From NCBI GenBank assembly GCA_035495815.1, contig DATJFH010000114.1:1-64000 (forward strand): DNA of 64,000 nucleotides. Direction: 5' to 3'. The position numbers were made by a program, and so were the translations under genes. Shown one piece after another: positions 42,220 through 50,004 of the stretch. Origin of the DNA: DATJFH01 sp035495815. GTDB taxonomy: Bacteria; Acidobacteriota; Terriglobia; Bryobacterales; Bryobacteraceae. Positions within the stretch are counted from its first letter, which is position 1. The number at the start of each line of letters is the position of its first letter. The notes below the pieces were generated by a model that did no database searches, had not been told where the DNA came from, and worked only from the letters and a program-made list of their open reading frames with translations.

Positions 42220-43185
42220 TCATGCCTTCAGATACGGACGCAGGCCTTCGAAGTTGAAGTCGATTTCGGCCATGGCTTCGGGAGTCAGCGCGCCCGTTTT
42301 CTGCCGCGATACCGTGGTCTTGAACACACCCCGCTTCTTCATGATGTACTGACGGGTTCCCGGGGCCTGGGTTTCCATATTGATCAACACCAGGAGCCGC
42401 CCGAACAGCTCCCGCGATTGTTCGTGCTTGCCGGACTGGTACAGGTTCCAGATCTGCGCATAGATGTCCGAATACGGAGCGCCCGGCATCGTGCCGTCGA
42501 AGCCCATGCGCATCTCGTACAGCATTCCCTTCCCGGCCGCGCCGCTGAAGATCGACTTGATCGTGGGCCGATGTTTGGCCAGCGCCGCCATCCGCTCGAT
42601 CACCGGGGACTGCTCCTCTTTGACATATCCGCAATTCGGAAATTCCTTTGCCAGGGAAACCACCATCTCGGTCGTCGGAATGATCCCCTTGGCGCCCCCC
42701 GTCGTCTGCATGAAAAGCGGACGGCGAGTGGCCCGGGCCAGCGCCCGGTAATATTCGCGGAAGTCGTCGAGCGATTTGGCCTCCGTCGGCGGAATGGCGA
42801 TAATCGCGTCCGGTTCCGCCATCTCCGCCTTCTCGAGATAGGCCAGGGCCGCTGCCTTGTCCGGTCCCTGTACACCCAGCACCAGCGCCGGCTTCTTACC
42901 CTTGGCCGCCTTGCCGATCACCTCCATGCCCCGCATCCGCTCTTCCTTCGTCAGTTTGAAGTACTCGCTGGCCAGTTGCGGCCACACCATCCCCTGCACG
43001 CCACAGCGGTCGAGGAAATCCACCTCGCGGGCCAGATCTTCGAAATCCACCGCGTTTGATTCGGTGTAGGGCGTCGCCATAATGACGAAGACACCGCGCA
43101 TCGGCTTAGCCTGCGCGGCGCCGAGTCGGGAACCCAGTGCAGCCGCACTGAGACCGGTCAACAGTTGACGGCGTGTATAGCTCAT
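42220..43185 (-). CDS. Exported (Tat-like) dihydrodipicolinate-synthase-family protein
   Basis: A 321-residue protein starting at the ATG at 43185 (MSYTRRQLLTGLSAAALGSRLGAAQA); the twin Arg, hydrophobic stretch and AQA end form a Tat-type signal. The rest is a DapA/NanA-type TIM barrel: GVFVIMATPYTESNAVDFEDLAREVDFLDRCGVQGMVWPQ, LTKEERMRGMEVIGKAAKGKKPALVLGV, and the Schiff-base Lys in YVKEEQSP. The usual catalytic Tyr of DapA is not in the expected Y-N-x-P context (here FMQTTGGAKG), so the reaction is probably not lysine biosynthesis. It may act on sugar acids outside the cytoplasm. It is divergent from fliW. Confidence 0.78.
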   Translation of the reverse strand: MSYTRRQLLTGLSAAALGSRLGAAQAKPMRGVFVIMATPYTESNAVDFEDLAREVDFLDRCGVQGMVWPQLASEYFKLTKEERMRGMEVIGKAAKGKKPALVLGVQGPDKAAALAYLEKAEMAEPDAIIAIPPTEAKSLDDFREYYRALARATRRPLFMQTTGGAKGIIPTTEMVVSLAKEFPNCGYVKEEQSPVIERMAALAKHRPTIKSIFSGAAGKGMLYEMRMGFDGTMPGAPYSDIYAQIWNLYQSGKHEQSRELFGRLLVLINMETQAPGTRQYIMKKRGVFKTTVSRQKTGALTPEAMAEIDFNFEGLRPYLKA

Positions 43186-43253
43186 AGGTAGCATCATACG
43201 CCTAACGGGATATAGCGGGGAGTGGCGCCCCGGATGCTAATGTTCCAAGGACA

Positions 43254-43727
43254 ATGCCGGAAACGTCAACCAAATATTTCGGCTCCGTCGAGTACGGAGA
43301 ACACGACGTCCTTCTGTTTCCCTCAGGTCTGCCTGCTTTCGAGGATGAAACCGAATTCCTTCTGATGGAACCGCCCGCCAACGCTCCGCTCGTTTTCCTG
43401 CAGAGCCTGAAGCAGCCGGGCCTTTGCTTTCTGACTCTGCCCATCCAGACGGTAGACCCCGATTACCACCTCGACATCGCACCCGAGGATCTGCCGGTCC
43501 TCGGATTTGACTCCGCCGAAGCGCTGCGGGTTTCCGAACCGCTCACCTGTCTCGCGGTCCTGACCGTGGCTGAAAATGGCGACATTACCGCCAATTTATT
43601 GGCGCCGGTGGTCATTCACCGGAAAAGGCAACGTGGTGTACAGGCTGTCCGGATCGATTCGGCCTACTCTCATAACCATCCGCTGACAGCTCCTGCAGGC
43701 GCGCCGCGGGAGGAGATATGCTCGTAA
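43254..43727 (+). CDS. fliW: Flagellar assembly factor FliW
   Basis: A 157-residue protein matching FliW: it begins with the typical FGSVEYGEHDVLLFPSGLPAFEDETEFLLM, followed by FLQSLKQPGLCFLTLPI and PDYHLDIAPEDLPVLGF, and ends with the conserved NLLAPVVIHRKRQRGVQAVRID. FliW binds flagellin and, when flagellin is not occupying it, binds and inhibits CsrA. Its last 10 bases overlap the csrA start, so the two are translationally coupled. Flagellin follows after a 200-bp leader. This is the standard order for the homeostatic FliW-CsrA-flagellin switch described in Bacillus. Confidence 0.93.
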   Translation: MPETSTKYFGSVEYGEHDVLLFPSGLPAFEDETEFLLMEPPANAPLVFLQSLKQPGLCFLTLPIQTVDPDYHLDIAPEDLPVLGFDSAEALRVSEPLTCLAVLTVAENGDITANLLAPVVIHRKRQRGVQAVRIDSAYSHNHPLTAPAGAPREEICS

Positions 43728-43942
43728 TCCGACGCCGCGCCGGTGAGTCATTTTTTATAGCCGAGGATATCGAGATCGAGGTGCTTGAAATCGGCGCCAC
43801 TCAGGTGAAACTGGGTATTGCCGCCCCGAAAGAGGTATCCATCGCGCGCAAGGAAATCTACGTGACCGGCAAGCAGAACCGGGTTGCGTCGCGGCATATA
43901 ACGTCAGCCGAATTGGCCGGTTTGTCGAACCAGCTGAAGTGA
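43718..43942 (+). CDS. csrA: Carbon storage regulator CsrA
   Basis: A 74-residue RNA-binding protein. It keeps MLVIRRRAGESFFIAEDIEIEVLEIGATQVKLGIAAPKEVSIARKEIY, with the conserved L-x-R-[KR]-x-G-E-x-x-x-I and G-[IV]-x-A-P-x-x-[IV]-x-[IV]-x-R-x-E motif that forms the dimer's RNA-binding edges (Leu2-Arg5 and the Arg in ARKE). It represses translation by binding GGA motifs, often in hairpin loops or at Shine-Dalgarno sites. The first ten bases overlap fliW. Two such GGA sites lie in the flagellin leader just downstream. Confidence 0.95.
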   Translation: MLVIRRRAGESFFIAEDIEIEVLEIGATQVKLGIAAPKEVSIARKEIYVTGKQNRVASRHITSAELAGLSNQLK

Positions 43943-43976
43943 GCGGCGATCACGCCGCAAGAGCCTGCTGGCTGAC

Positions 43977-44001
43977 GCTCACCCCGCCTTGGCGGTGAGA
44001 G
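43977..44001 (+). terminator. Hairpin downstream of csrA
   Basis: An interrupted stem around a CCGCC-TT-GGCGG core, extended by CTCA/TGAG with bulged bases, lies 35 bp after the csrA stop. No T-run follows. It may slow or attenuate readthrough from csrA into the flagellin leader, or be an RNA-stability element. Confidence 0.35.
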
Positions 44002-44033
44002 CCGTTCCCGCGAACCGATTCGATAAAAGCAAT

Positions 44034-44060
44034 TCAAGCGCTTTCGAACTGCGCCGATGA
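44034..44060 (+). promoter_or_regulatory. Sigma-28 (FliA/SigD-type) promoter of flagellin
   Basis: TCAA at 44034-44037, then 15 bp, then GCCGATGA at 44053-44060. The sigma-28 consensus is TAAA-N15-GCCGATAA, so 10 of 12 positions match with exact spacing. Transcription would start near 44067. The same -10 octamer with N15 spacing occurs before fliD in this window, which strengthens both predictions. Confidence 0.65.
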
Positions 44061-44099
44061 GGTCTCCGTAGGAAGATTCGCCGCATGCCGGCGGATCAC

Positions 44100-44137
44100 C
44101 CGGGAAAGGAATCCCGGTATTCACACAATTCAAGGAG
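44100..44137 (+). promoter_or_regulatory. Putative CsrA-binding sites in the flagellin leader
   Basis: CCGGGA (44100-44105) pairs with TCCCGG (44112-44117), leaving loop AAGGAA with GGA at 44108-44110. The next GGA is in the Shine-Dalgarno CAAGGAG (44131-44137), 7 nt before the GTG start. A GGA in a hairpin loop plus one at the ribosome-binding site is the arrangement known for CsrA control of Bacillus hag. Extra GGA triplets occur at about 44070 and 44093 in the same leader. Confidence 0.55.
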
Positions 44138-44143
44138 AGAATC

Positions 44144-46522
44144 GTGTCTTATCAAATCAATACCAATATTGCCTCATTACAGGCGCAGGAATACCTGCGT
44201 GTCAACAGTGAGTTTCAGAGCAAAACCATCAGCCGGGTGACTTCCGGCCTGCGCATCATCTCGAGCGGAGATGACGCCGCGGGTCTGGCCATCGCCAACA
44301 CGTATCGTTCCGACCAGGCTGTGCTGAGCCAGGGCATCCGAAACGCCAACGACGGCTTGAGCCAGTTGCAGATCGCCGACGGCGGCATCAACAACATTTC
44401 CAAGCTGCTCGACCGGGCGCGCACGCTGGCGACCCAATCGGCGTCCGGCACCTTCACCGGCGACCGTACCGTGCTCGACAGCGAGTTTTCCAGCGTCATC
44501 GCCGAAATCGACCGGCAGGCGCAGGCGATCGGCCTCAACCAGGGTGGAACGTTCGCCAGGAATCTCAGCGTGTTCATCGGCGGCGGCAAGCAGTCCGGCA
44601 GCGTGAGCGCGATCTCGAACGGCTCGGTGGGATTGGACCTCAGCTCCTCGACCGTCGATTCCAAGAGTCTCGGCCTGAAAGGAGTGCAGGCCGTGGGCGT
44701 GATCGGGTCCGGAACCGACATCGGCGCGGGTTCGCCCTCTACGAGCGTACAGGCCATCGTCAATCTGGCGGCCAATCAGAACTCGGAAGTCACCGCCGGC
44801 AACACCGATTTCTACTTTCGGGGCTCGGGCTTTGCCGATGCCAACCGGGTGAAAATCTCTGTGAACCTGACGGGCGTGACCGACACCGACACGCTGGTCG
44901 CCGCCCTTAACACCGCCATCGAGAATGCCGGCAACGGCGCCACGCAGTCCGCCACCGCGTTCAAGAACGCCGGCATTACCGCTTCGATCGTAACCGACAC
45001 CAACGGCAGTCACCTGGCATTCAATTCCAGCAGCGCGGTGTTTCAGGTATCCGCCGGGGACCTGACGTCCAATGCGCTGCTCGGCAACGTCACCTCTTCC
45101 TCCGACCCGACCGGCAAGGCCCTGACCAATACGGTAACGGGCGGAGCCGCCGCGGCCGCCGCCGCCACCACCTTCGGCGCCAGCGGCGCCGGCACGGTCA
45201 TCTTCCGGATCCAGGGCTCCGGCCTCGCCAGCCCGGTGGACCTGCAGATCGCGGTGACGGCCGCCGAAACGATCGATACCGCGCTTATCGCCCTGCAGAG
45301 CGCCGTGTCGTCCAATGCCAGCCTGCAAGCCGCCGGCATTACCCTGACGACGGCCACCGCCGGATCCGCTCTCGTGTTCTCCAATCGACGCGGTGAAGCG
45401 TTCGACGTCGCCACTTCGGGCGATCTCAACAACCGGTTCGGCTTCGGCTCGTTCCAATCCAGCGCAGGCGCCAGCGGCACTTTCGAATACAACACCGTGA
45501 CCGGCGCCGCCGGCACGTTCGCCGCGGCCGCCCAGACCCTCGAGTTCTCCCTGAACGGCGGAACCAAGGTCTCGCTCACCGTTACCCCGGGAGCCGCCAC
45601 GGAAGCGGCCGCCATCATCGCCCTGAACAACGCCTTCGCGGGCAATGCAAACCTGTCGGCAGCCGGTTTCGTGGCGTCCGACAACGCCGGCCAGATCAGG
45701 ATCACCAATAATTCGAGCACGAACTTCCGGATCGCTTCGATCGGCGCCGCGAACGTGTTCGGCTTCGACAATGCGGTAGCGACCGGTGTGGCCCAGACCG
45801 CCAACACCGTCAGCGCCGCCACCACTCCGGCCGCTTTCGATTCGGGTGGGGCCTACCAGACCAGCGTCCTGGCATTCAGCGTCGCCCGGCTTGGCTCCGA
45901 TAAGCAGACGGTCACGATCACGTCCGACGACGCCAACGGAGTGCAGCAGTCGCTGGCCGTCACGCTGCAAAACGCCGGCTCCCCCAACGCCCGTTCGCTC
46001 GACGAGGCGATCGACACCATCAATACGAAGCTGCAGCAGTCGAATAACGCGACACTCCAGGGCCTGGTCGCCGTGAAAGAGCAGAGCGGCGGCGTGGAAG
46101 GAATCAAGTTCATCGGCACGTCTTCCTTCCAGATTTCGATAGGCGCGACCGCGGACGGAGCGGGCATCGGCAGCCAGGGCACCCTGGTCACCGCTGCCGT
46201 TATCGGAACCGGAAGCACGGCGGACATCAGCAACCAGGCCGCCGCCGAATCGGCTGTGGAAGCGCTCTCCGACGCGATCAGCGCGCTTGGAAAGGCGCAA
46301 GCGGTCGTCGGACGCGGCCAGAATCAGTTCAACTACGCCATCAATCTGGCGCAGTCGCAATTGAGCAACCTGGCGTCGGCCGAATCCCGTATTCGGGACG
46401 CGGACCTGGCGTCGGAAGCCGCCAACCTCACCAAAGCCCAGATCCTGCTGCAGGCCGGCGTCGCCGCTCTGGCTCAGGCGAACTCCGCTCCTCAGGGTGT
46501 CCTGGCTCTTCTCCGGGCGTAA
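44144..46522 (+). CDS. fliC: Flagellin with enlarged central region
   Basis: A 792-residue flagellin with a GTG start preceded by AAGGAG. The conserved N-terminal helices (YQINTNIASLQAQEYLRVNSEFQSKTISRVTSGLRIISSGDDAAGLAIA..NDGLSQLQIADGGINNI) and C-terminal helices (AESRIRDADLASEAANLTKAQILLQAGVAALAQANSAPQGVLALL) form the D0/D1 coiled core. The C-terminal NSAPQGVLALLRA replaces the usual QANQxPQxxLxLL. Between them, residues of about 215-690 contain four divergent tandem modules, each starting with a strand like FYFRGSG, VIFRIQGSG, LEFSLNGG or LAFSVARLG and then an LNxAF/A-type helix and a second strand. These are Hook_IN-type insert modules. Total length is about twice that of a typical flagellin. 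Confidence 0.93.
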   Translation: MSYQINTNIASLQAQEYLRVNSEFQSKTISRVTSGLRIISSGDDAAGLAIANTYRSDQAVLSQGIRNANDGLSQLQIADGGINNISKLLDRARTLATQSASGTFTGDRTVLDSEFSSVIAEIDRQAQAIGLNQGGTFARNLSVFIGGGKQSGSVSAISNGSVGLDLSSSTVDSKSLGLKGVQAVGVIGSGTDIGAGSPSTSVQAIVNLAANQNSEVTAGNTDFYFRGSGFADANRVKISVNLTGVTDTDTLVAALNTAIENAGNGATQSATAFKNAGITASIVTDTNGSHLAFNSSSAVFQVSAGDLTSNALLGNVTSSSDPTGKALTNTVTGGAAAAAAATTFGASGAGTVIFRIQGSGLASPVDLQIAVTAAETIDTALIALQSAVSSNASLQAAGITLTTATAGSALVFSNRRGEAFDVATSGDLNNRFGFGSFQSSAGASGTFEYNTVTGAAGTFAAAAQTLEFSLNGGTKVSLTVTPGAATEAAAIIALNNAFAGNANLSAAGFVASDNAGQIRITNNSSTNFRIASIGAANVFGFDNAVATGVAQTANTVSAATTPAAFDSGGAYQTSVLAFSVARLGSDKQTVTITSDDANGVQQSLAVTLQNAGSPNARSLDEAIDTINTKLQQSNNATLQGLVAVKEQSGGVEGIKFIGTSSFQISIGATADGAGIGSQGTLVTAAVIGTGSTADISNQAAAESAVEALSDAISALGKAQAVVGRGQNQFNYAINLAQSQLSNLASAESRIRDADLASEAANLTKAQILLQAGVAALAQANSAPQGVLALLRA

Positions 46523-46563
46523 TTGAATCAAGGGCGGGCTATCGTCCGCCCCTTCCCCTCTGC

Positions 46564-46608
46564 AAGCCACGGCGGCAAAGCTCTGCGATGCCCGCCGTGG
46601 CTTTTTTT
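46564..46608 (+). terminator. Rho-independent terminator of the flagellin gene
   Basis: A perfect 11-bp GC-rich stem (46565-46575 with 46592-46602, extending to 12 bp with A46564/T46603) and a 16-nt loop are followed by seven T. It lies about 45 bp after the flagellin stop and is the clearest intrinsic terminator in the window. Confidence 0.85.
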
Positions 46609-46921
46609 GATTCTCCATCTTACGGGACCGGGGTTGAAACAGCGCCGCGCATATCCCGCGCACATAGGTGGCGCCTGCGCCTGCCGGACCACGCTCCATC
46701 ACACCCGCCCAAGCCTTGCTTCGCCTTTCCGGGATCGATTCTGCGGGATCGGCGGCGGATCCATTCGGAACCCGAAGAACACGTTCTTCAAGTCTCCCGG
46801 GATTGCCCGCCCTTTCTTCGATCGAATGGTTTTTCTCCGGCGCCCGGGGTGATCCGCGCCGTCCGGCTGTTGGAGAACGTCCGCGCGGCCTGCGTGCGCT
46901 ACACCGGCCCGCGCTTCGATT
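46609..46921. other. Intergenic, about 310 bp, no gene seen
   Basis: This stretch separates the flagellin terminator from the end of the facing small gene at 46922. Open frames on both strands here have no ribosome-binding site, motif or consistent codon use. No promoter or repeat stands out. Confidence 0.4.
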
Positions 46922-47239
46922 CTAGACTTTGAAGTCCACCGAGCCCGGCCCCCGCACTGGACTCAGGCCGCGGTAGATCGCGCTCCAGTGGCGCCATTCG
47001 GCCGTTGCCCGGTGTTTCACCGCCGTGAGCTGCTGCATCGCGTGCGCGCCCGCCTCCAGAGCCGCTTGCAGGCGCCGCGCGGTCTCTTCCTTCCGGCAGG
47101 ACGCGACCCACGCGCCGCCGGCCAGCTCCGCGATCGCCCTCGCGCGCCGGTCGAGGGCAGCCTGCGCGCCTTCCGGATCCTTGATCAGGTCCGCGGTGGC
47201 GGCTTCGAGTTCACGGAGGGCCCGTTCCAGCTCCGGCAC
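46922..47239 (-). CDS. Small helical protein in the fliT/fliS position
   Basis: A 105-residue protein with no signal, predicted almost entirely helical and rich in Ala/Glu/Arg (ELERALRELEAATADLIKDPEGAQAALDRRARAIAELAGG, ETARRLQAALEAGAHAMQQLTAVKHRATAEWRHW). It starts 4 bp after the fliD stop on the same strand. This is where many genomes place the filament-cap chaperone FliT or the flagellin chaperone FliS, and both are small helical proteins. Similarity to either is not evident by eye, so the assignment rests on position and helix content. Confidence 0.55.
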   Translation of the reverse strand: MPELERALRELEAATADLIKDPEGAQAALDRRARAIAELAGGAWVASCRKEETARRLQAALEAGAHAMQQLTAVKHRATAEWRHWSAIYRGLSPVRGPGSVDFKV

Positions 47240-47243
47240 GCGC

Positions 47244-48602
47244 TTATTCCTTCTTACCGAATGTGGTTACGTCCAGCGCATGCAGCATCGCCGTCAACAC
47301 CGTTTGTTGCGAGGTGAGCTTCGCCTGCAGCGCATCGGCGGCCTGCAATTGGGCCGAAACCCGCGCCTGCAGCAGGTTAATGCGATCGGTGATATCGTCG
47401 ATGTCCCGCCGGATTCGCTCGTCGGCTTGATCGTAGCTGTCCTGCTGGAGCTTGGAAAGCCCCGTGATCGGATCGGTGATCTGGGTGAACTTATCCGCCA
47501 GCGCGCCGAATCCGGTCGTGTCTGAACCGAAGAAAACAAAGGCCGAGGCGATCTGGCTGTCCGACAAGGCGCTGAACACCGCGGAGTCGAAAGTAATTTT
47601 TCCGTCCGCCCCCAATTGGATGCCCAGATCGGAAAGATTCCGGATTGAGCCGCTACCCTGATAACTCGTCAGCTGGCGCAGATCGTTCTGCGCCTCGCGC
47701 ACGATGAAATCGCCGCTGAGCAACCCCGCCGCCGGCCCAACCTGCCCCCCCAGTTCGTCCACCAGGGCATTGTATTTCGACGCGAAATCCTGAATCGCGC
47801 TCTGCAACTGGCTGCGGCTGGTGGCCAGAGAGAGCGTGACCGTTTCGCCGGGATCGGTGGTGTCCAGAATCGTGAACGTGGCGCCTGAAACCACGTCGTT
47901 GATCAGATTTCCGGCTTTGCTGACCGGGACTCCGTTGAGCTTGAATTCCGCGTTCGAACCCTGATTCACGCTGGTGAGCAGACTGCTGTTCGCCCGGTTG
48001 GGATCATCGAAAAGCTGTAGGGTGGTCGCACCGACGGTGTCCGCGGAAACGGTCAGGTAGTTGGGGTTCGCGCCCGTCCCGGTGGTCAATACCGAGGCCG
48101 TGACCCCCAGTCCCAGATCGTTGATGGCGTCCCGCAGACCGGCCAGGTTGTTGGTAGCCGGGGTGAGCGTTATCTCGCGGATTGTCGATCCGACTACCAG
48201 CTTCACCGTGCCCGTCGCCGACACCGGTGTCGCGCCCGAATCGGCGTAGCCGGATTGCGACGTTTCCGACGCCGCCCTGGCTATCGAGGTGATATCGCTG
48301 ATGATGTATGCCGCCGCACTGTCCGAGCCGGTGTTCACCACCGTGACTTTCGTGACGTCCGAACTGTAAGCCGCGATCGCTTTGTTCCTGGCCAGTGCGC
48401 CGAGCGCTGCCACGCTTGCCCCAAGATCTCGCACAACGCTGTTCAGCGAGCCTAAAATCTGTTTCTTCTGAAGGAGATCGGCGTCTTCGTTCTGGAGCCT
48501 CTTCAGCGGAAGTGAGGCGATCGACACGGCCCGGCCCAGCACCGTCTGAAAATCCTCGGAAAATGTGCTGATCCCTGTAAATGCCAACGGAGTCAAGGGC
48601 AC
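47244..48602 (-). CDS. fliD: Flagellar hook-associated protein 2 (filament cap FliD)
   Basis: A 452-residue protein with a GTG start and AGGAGG 9 nt upstream. It has the N-terminal FliD domain (FTGISTFSEDFQTVLGRAVSIASLPLKRLQNEDADLLQKKQILGSLNSVVRDL), central D2/D3 regions rich in Thr/Ser/Ala, and the C-terminal domain (LQSAIQDFASKYNALVDELGGQ, LRQLTSYQGSGSIRNLSDLGIQLGADGKITFDSAVF, INLLQARVSAQLQAADALQAKLTSQQTVLTAMLHAL). FliD caps the filament and folds flagellin as it is added. It is convergent with flagellin and shares the sigma-28 promoter type, as expected for late flagellar genes. Confidence 0.93.
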   Translation of the reverse strand: MPLTPLAFTGISTFSEDFQTVLGRAVSIASLPLKRLQNEDADLLQKKQILGSLNSVVRDLGASVAALGALARNKAIAAYSSDVTKVTVVNTGSDSAAAYIISDITSIARAASETSQSGYADSGATPVSATGTVKLVVGSTIREITLTPATNNLAGLRDAINDLGLGVTASVLTTGTGANPNYLTVSADTVGATTLQLFDDPNRANSSLLTSVNQGSNAEFKLNGVPVSKAGNLINDVVSGATFTILDTTDPGETVTLSLATSRSQLQSAIQDFASKYNALVDELGGQVGPAAGLLSGDFIVREAQNDLRQLTSYQGSGSIRNLSDLGIQLGADGKITFDSAVFSALSDSQIASAFVFFGSDTTGFGALADKFTQITDPITGLSKLQQDSYDQADERIRRDIDDITDRINLLQARVSAQLQAADALQAKLTSQQTVLTAMLHALDVTTFGKKE

Positions 48603-48623
48603 GCGAAATCTCCTCCTGCTCTC

Positions 48624-48650
48624 TCATCGGCTCTTCCCGAGATCTCTGTA
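48624..48650 (-). promoter_or_regulatory. Sigma-28-type promoter of fliD
   Basis: On the minus strand TACA (48647-48650) and GCCGATGA (48624-48631) are separated by exactly 15 bp. The -10 octamer is identical to that of the flagellin promoter at 44053. The box sits between the SDR stop and the fliD start, so fliD can be expressed independently of the SDR gene. Confidence 0.6.
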
Positions 48651-48660
48651 GCGGCTTGCG

Positions 48661-49431
48661 TTATCGCAGGCGCCAGCGACCGTCGGTAAACTCAGCGTGG
48701 TCGTCGTTCCACGTCCCGAACTTGCAGGCCATCTGGCCGCCATCCACAAGCAGAGCCGCGCCGGTGATGTAGGATGCCGGACCGGACGCCAGAAACGCGA
48801 TGGCCGCGGCAACCTCCTCGGGCTCGCCGCCACGCCCCAGGGGAATATGCTGGAAGTAGTCGCGCAGGACGCCCGGGTTGTCGAAATGACGCTGTGTGAG
48901 CCTTGTCCGGATCAATCCGGGACACACCGCGTTCACCCGGATCCCGAACGGCCCCAGTTCGTTGGCCGCCGTGTGCAGGATCCCCAGCACGCCCGCCTTG
49001 CTCGCGTTGTAGGCCGCCAGCCGGGCTTCTCCGTCATACGAGTTGGTGGACGCCGTAATGACGATCGAGCCGCTGCGCCGCGGCTTCATCAGCCTGGCCG
49101 CCGCCTGAACGGTGTGAAATACGCCCGACAGGTTGAGGGAGATGATGCGATCCCAATTCTGGCGGGTGGTTGCCGTGAGCTCGGCCTCCGAGCCTGTGCC
49201 TGCGTTGGCGACGACAATGTCGGGGACGCCGGACCTGGCAAACGCGGCCGCGACCGACTCCGGGTCGGTGACGTCGCAGCGAACCGGTTCTCCGGCCGTT
49301 GACGAGCCGGATTCGACGTCGAAGATCCACACCCTGGCGCCGCCCGCCGCCAGGGCTTCGGCGGCCGCCAATCCGATTCCGTTCGCGCCGCCGGTAACGA
49401 CCGCGCACTTTCCCGAAAAGTCGAAAGCCAT
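48661..49431 (-). CDS. Short-chain dehydrogenase/reductase
   Basis: A 256-residue classical SDR. The cofactor motif TGGANGIG is at 13-20, Asp38 (FDVE) follows the second strand and favours NAD, NAG appears at 76-78, and the catalytic Ser128 (ITASTN), Tyr141 and Lys145 (YNASK) are in place. The C-terminal FLASGPASYITGAALLVDGGQ is typical. These enzymes oxidise or reduce alcohols, ketones or sugars; the substrate is unknown. It precedes fliD on the same strand but has a separate stop and a sigma-28 promoter between them, so it is not a flagellar gene. A gene of unknown function starts 5 bp upstream of its ATG. Confidence 0.88.
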   Translation of the reverse strand: MAFDFSGKCAVVTGGANGIGLAAAEALAAGGARVWIFDVESGSSTAGEPVRCDVTDPESVAAAFARSGVPDIVVANAGTGSEAELTATTRQNWDRIISLNLSGVFHTVQAAARLMKPRRSGSIVITASTNSYDGEARLAAYNASKAGVLGILHTAANELGPFGIRVNAVCPGLIRTRLTQRHFDNPGVLRDYFQHIPLGRGGEPEEVAAAIAFLASGPASYITGAALLVDGGQMACKFGTWNDDHAEFTDGRWRLR

Positions 49432-49436
49432 GAAGA

Positions 49437-49928
49437 TTAAGGCGCTATCCTGATTACGGTTACTTTTTTGTCGGCGGCCCTGCCGATGAAATACCCGGCG
49501 GTGGGCAGCCCGAAAATCGCCACGGCCGCCCCGACGTCCCGGCCTGTGCTGGTGTCGGTGAACAGCCCGTTCGCCAGGATGATGCCTGCTCCCGCGGCCA
49601 GGCCGCCCACGATCCCCGCCGTAGTGGCGATGATTCGCCCCCGCACCCGCATCTCGAGCAGCCGCAGCGCCGCCACCGAGGCGCGTGGAATGGAAGCCGG
49701 GCCCTGCGGGTGCGCCCCCCGGTCGGAAGTCTTCGAGATGGTCATGACGATCGCGTCGGCCTTTACGGACAGCGCCTTTCCCTCGATCCGCGCCCCGTCG
49801 GGCAGGACCAGCGCGATCTTCCGGCTCGAAATCAGCCCCCCGAGATCGCTCCAGGCAGTCTCCACTTCGCGGATGGCTGCAGCCGACGGAAACGTGAACA
49901 GCAGGAGTAGCGCAAGCGCTTGTCGCAT
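49437..49928 (-). CDS. Exported protein of unknown function with a C-terminal membrane pair
   Basis: A 163-residue protein with signal peptide (MRQALALLLLFTFPSAAAI). Residues 20-90 include a small strand-rich domain (RKIALVLPDGARIEGKALSVKADAIVMTISK, resembling an Sm-like or LSM fold) that reaches a linker RASVAALRLLEMRVRGR. Two glycine-rich hydrophobic stretches follow (IIATTAGIVGGLAAGAGIILANGLF, GAAVAIFGLPTAGYFIGRAAD), which may be a helical hairpin anchor. No family is named with confidence. It stops 5 bp from the SDR start on the same strand and is divergent from the APC permease. Confidence 0.62.
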   Translation of the reverse strand: MRQALALLLLFTFPSAAAIREVETAWSDLGGLISSRKIALVLPDGARIEGKALSVKADAIVMTISKTSDRGAHPQGPASIPRASVAALRLLEMRVRGRIIATTAGIVGGLAAGAGIILANGLFTDTSTGRDVGAAVAIFGLPTAGYFIGRAADKKVTVIRIAP

Positions 49929-50004
49929 GGATTGATGGCGGTGTCAGTCAGCATTGTATACTGAAACTGCCAATCCACATGGATCTCAGGATACTCCCGG
50001 AACT

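Noticed and set aside
44177..46702. An 841-codon minus-strand frame over the flagellin gene
   Set aside because: It mirrors the codon bias of flagellin, is rich in Gly/Arg/Glu, and the sense strand encodes a clear flagellin with promoter, ribosome-binding site and terminator.
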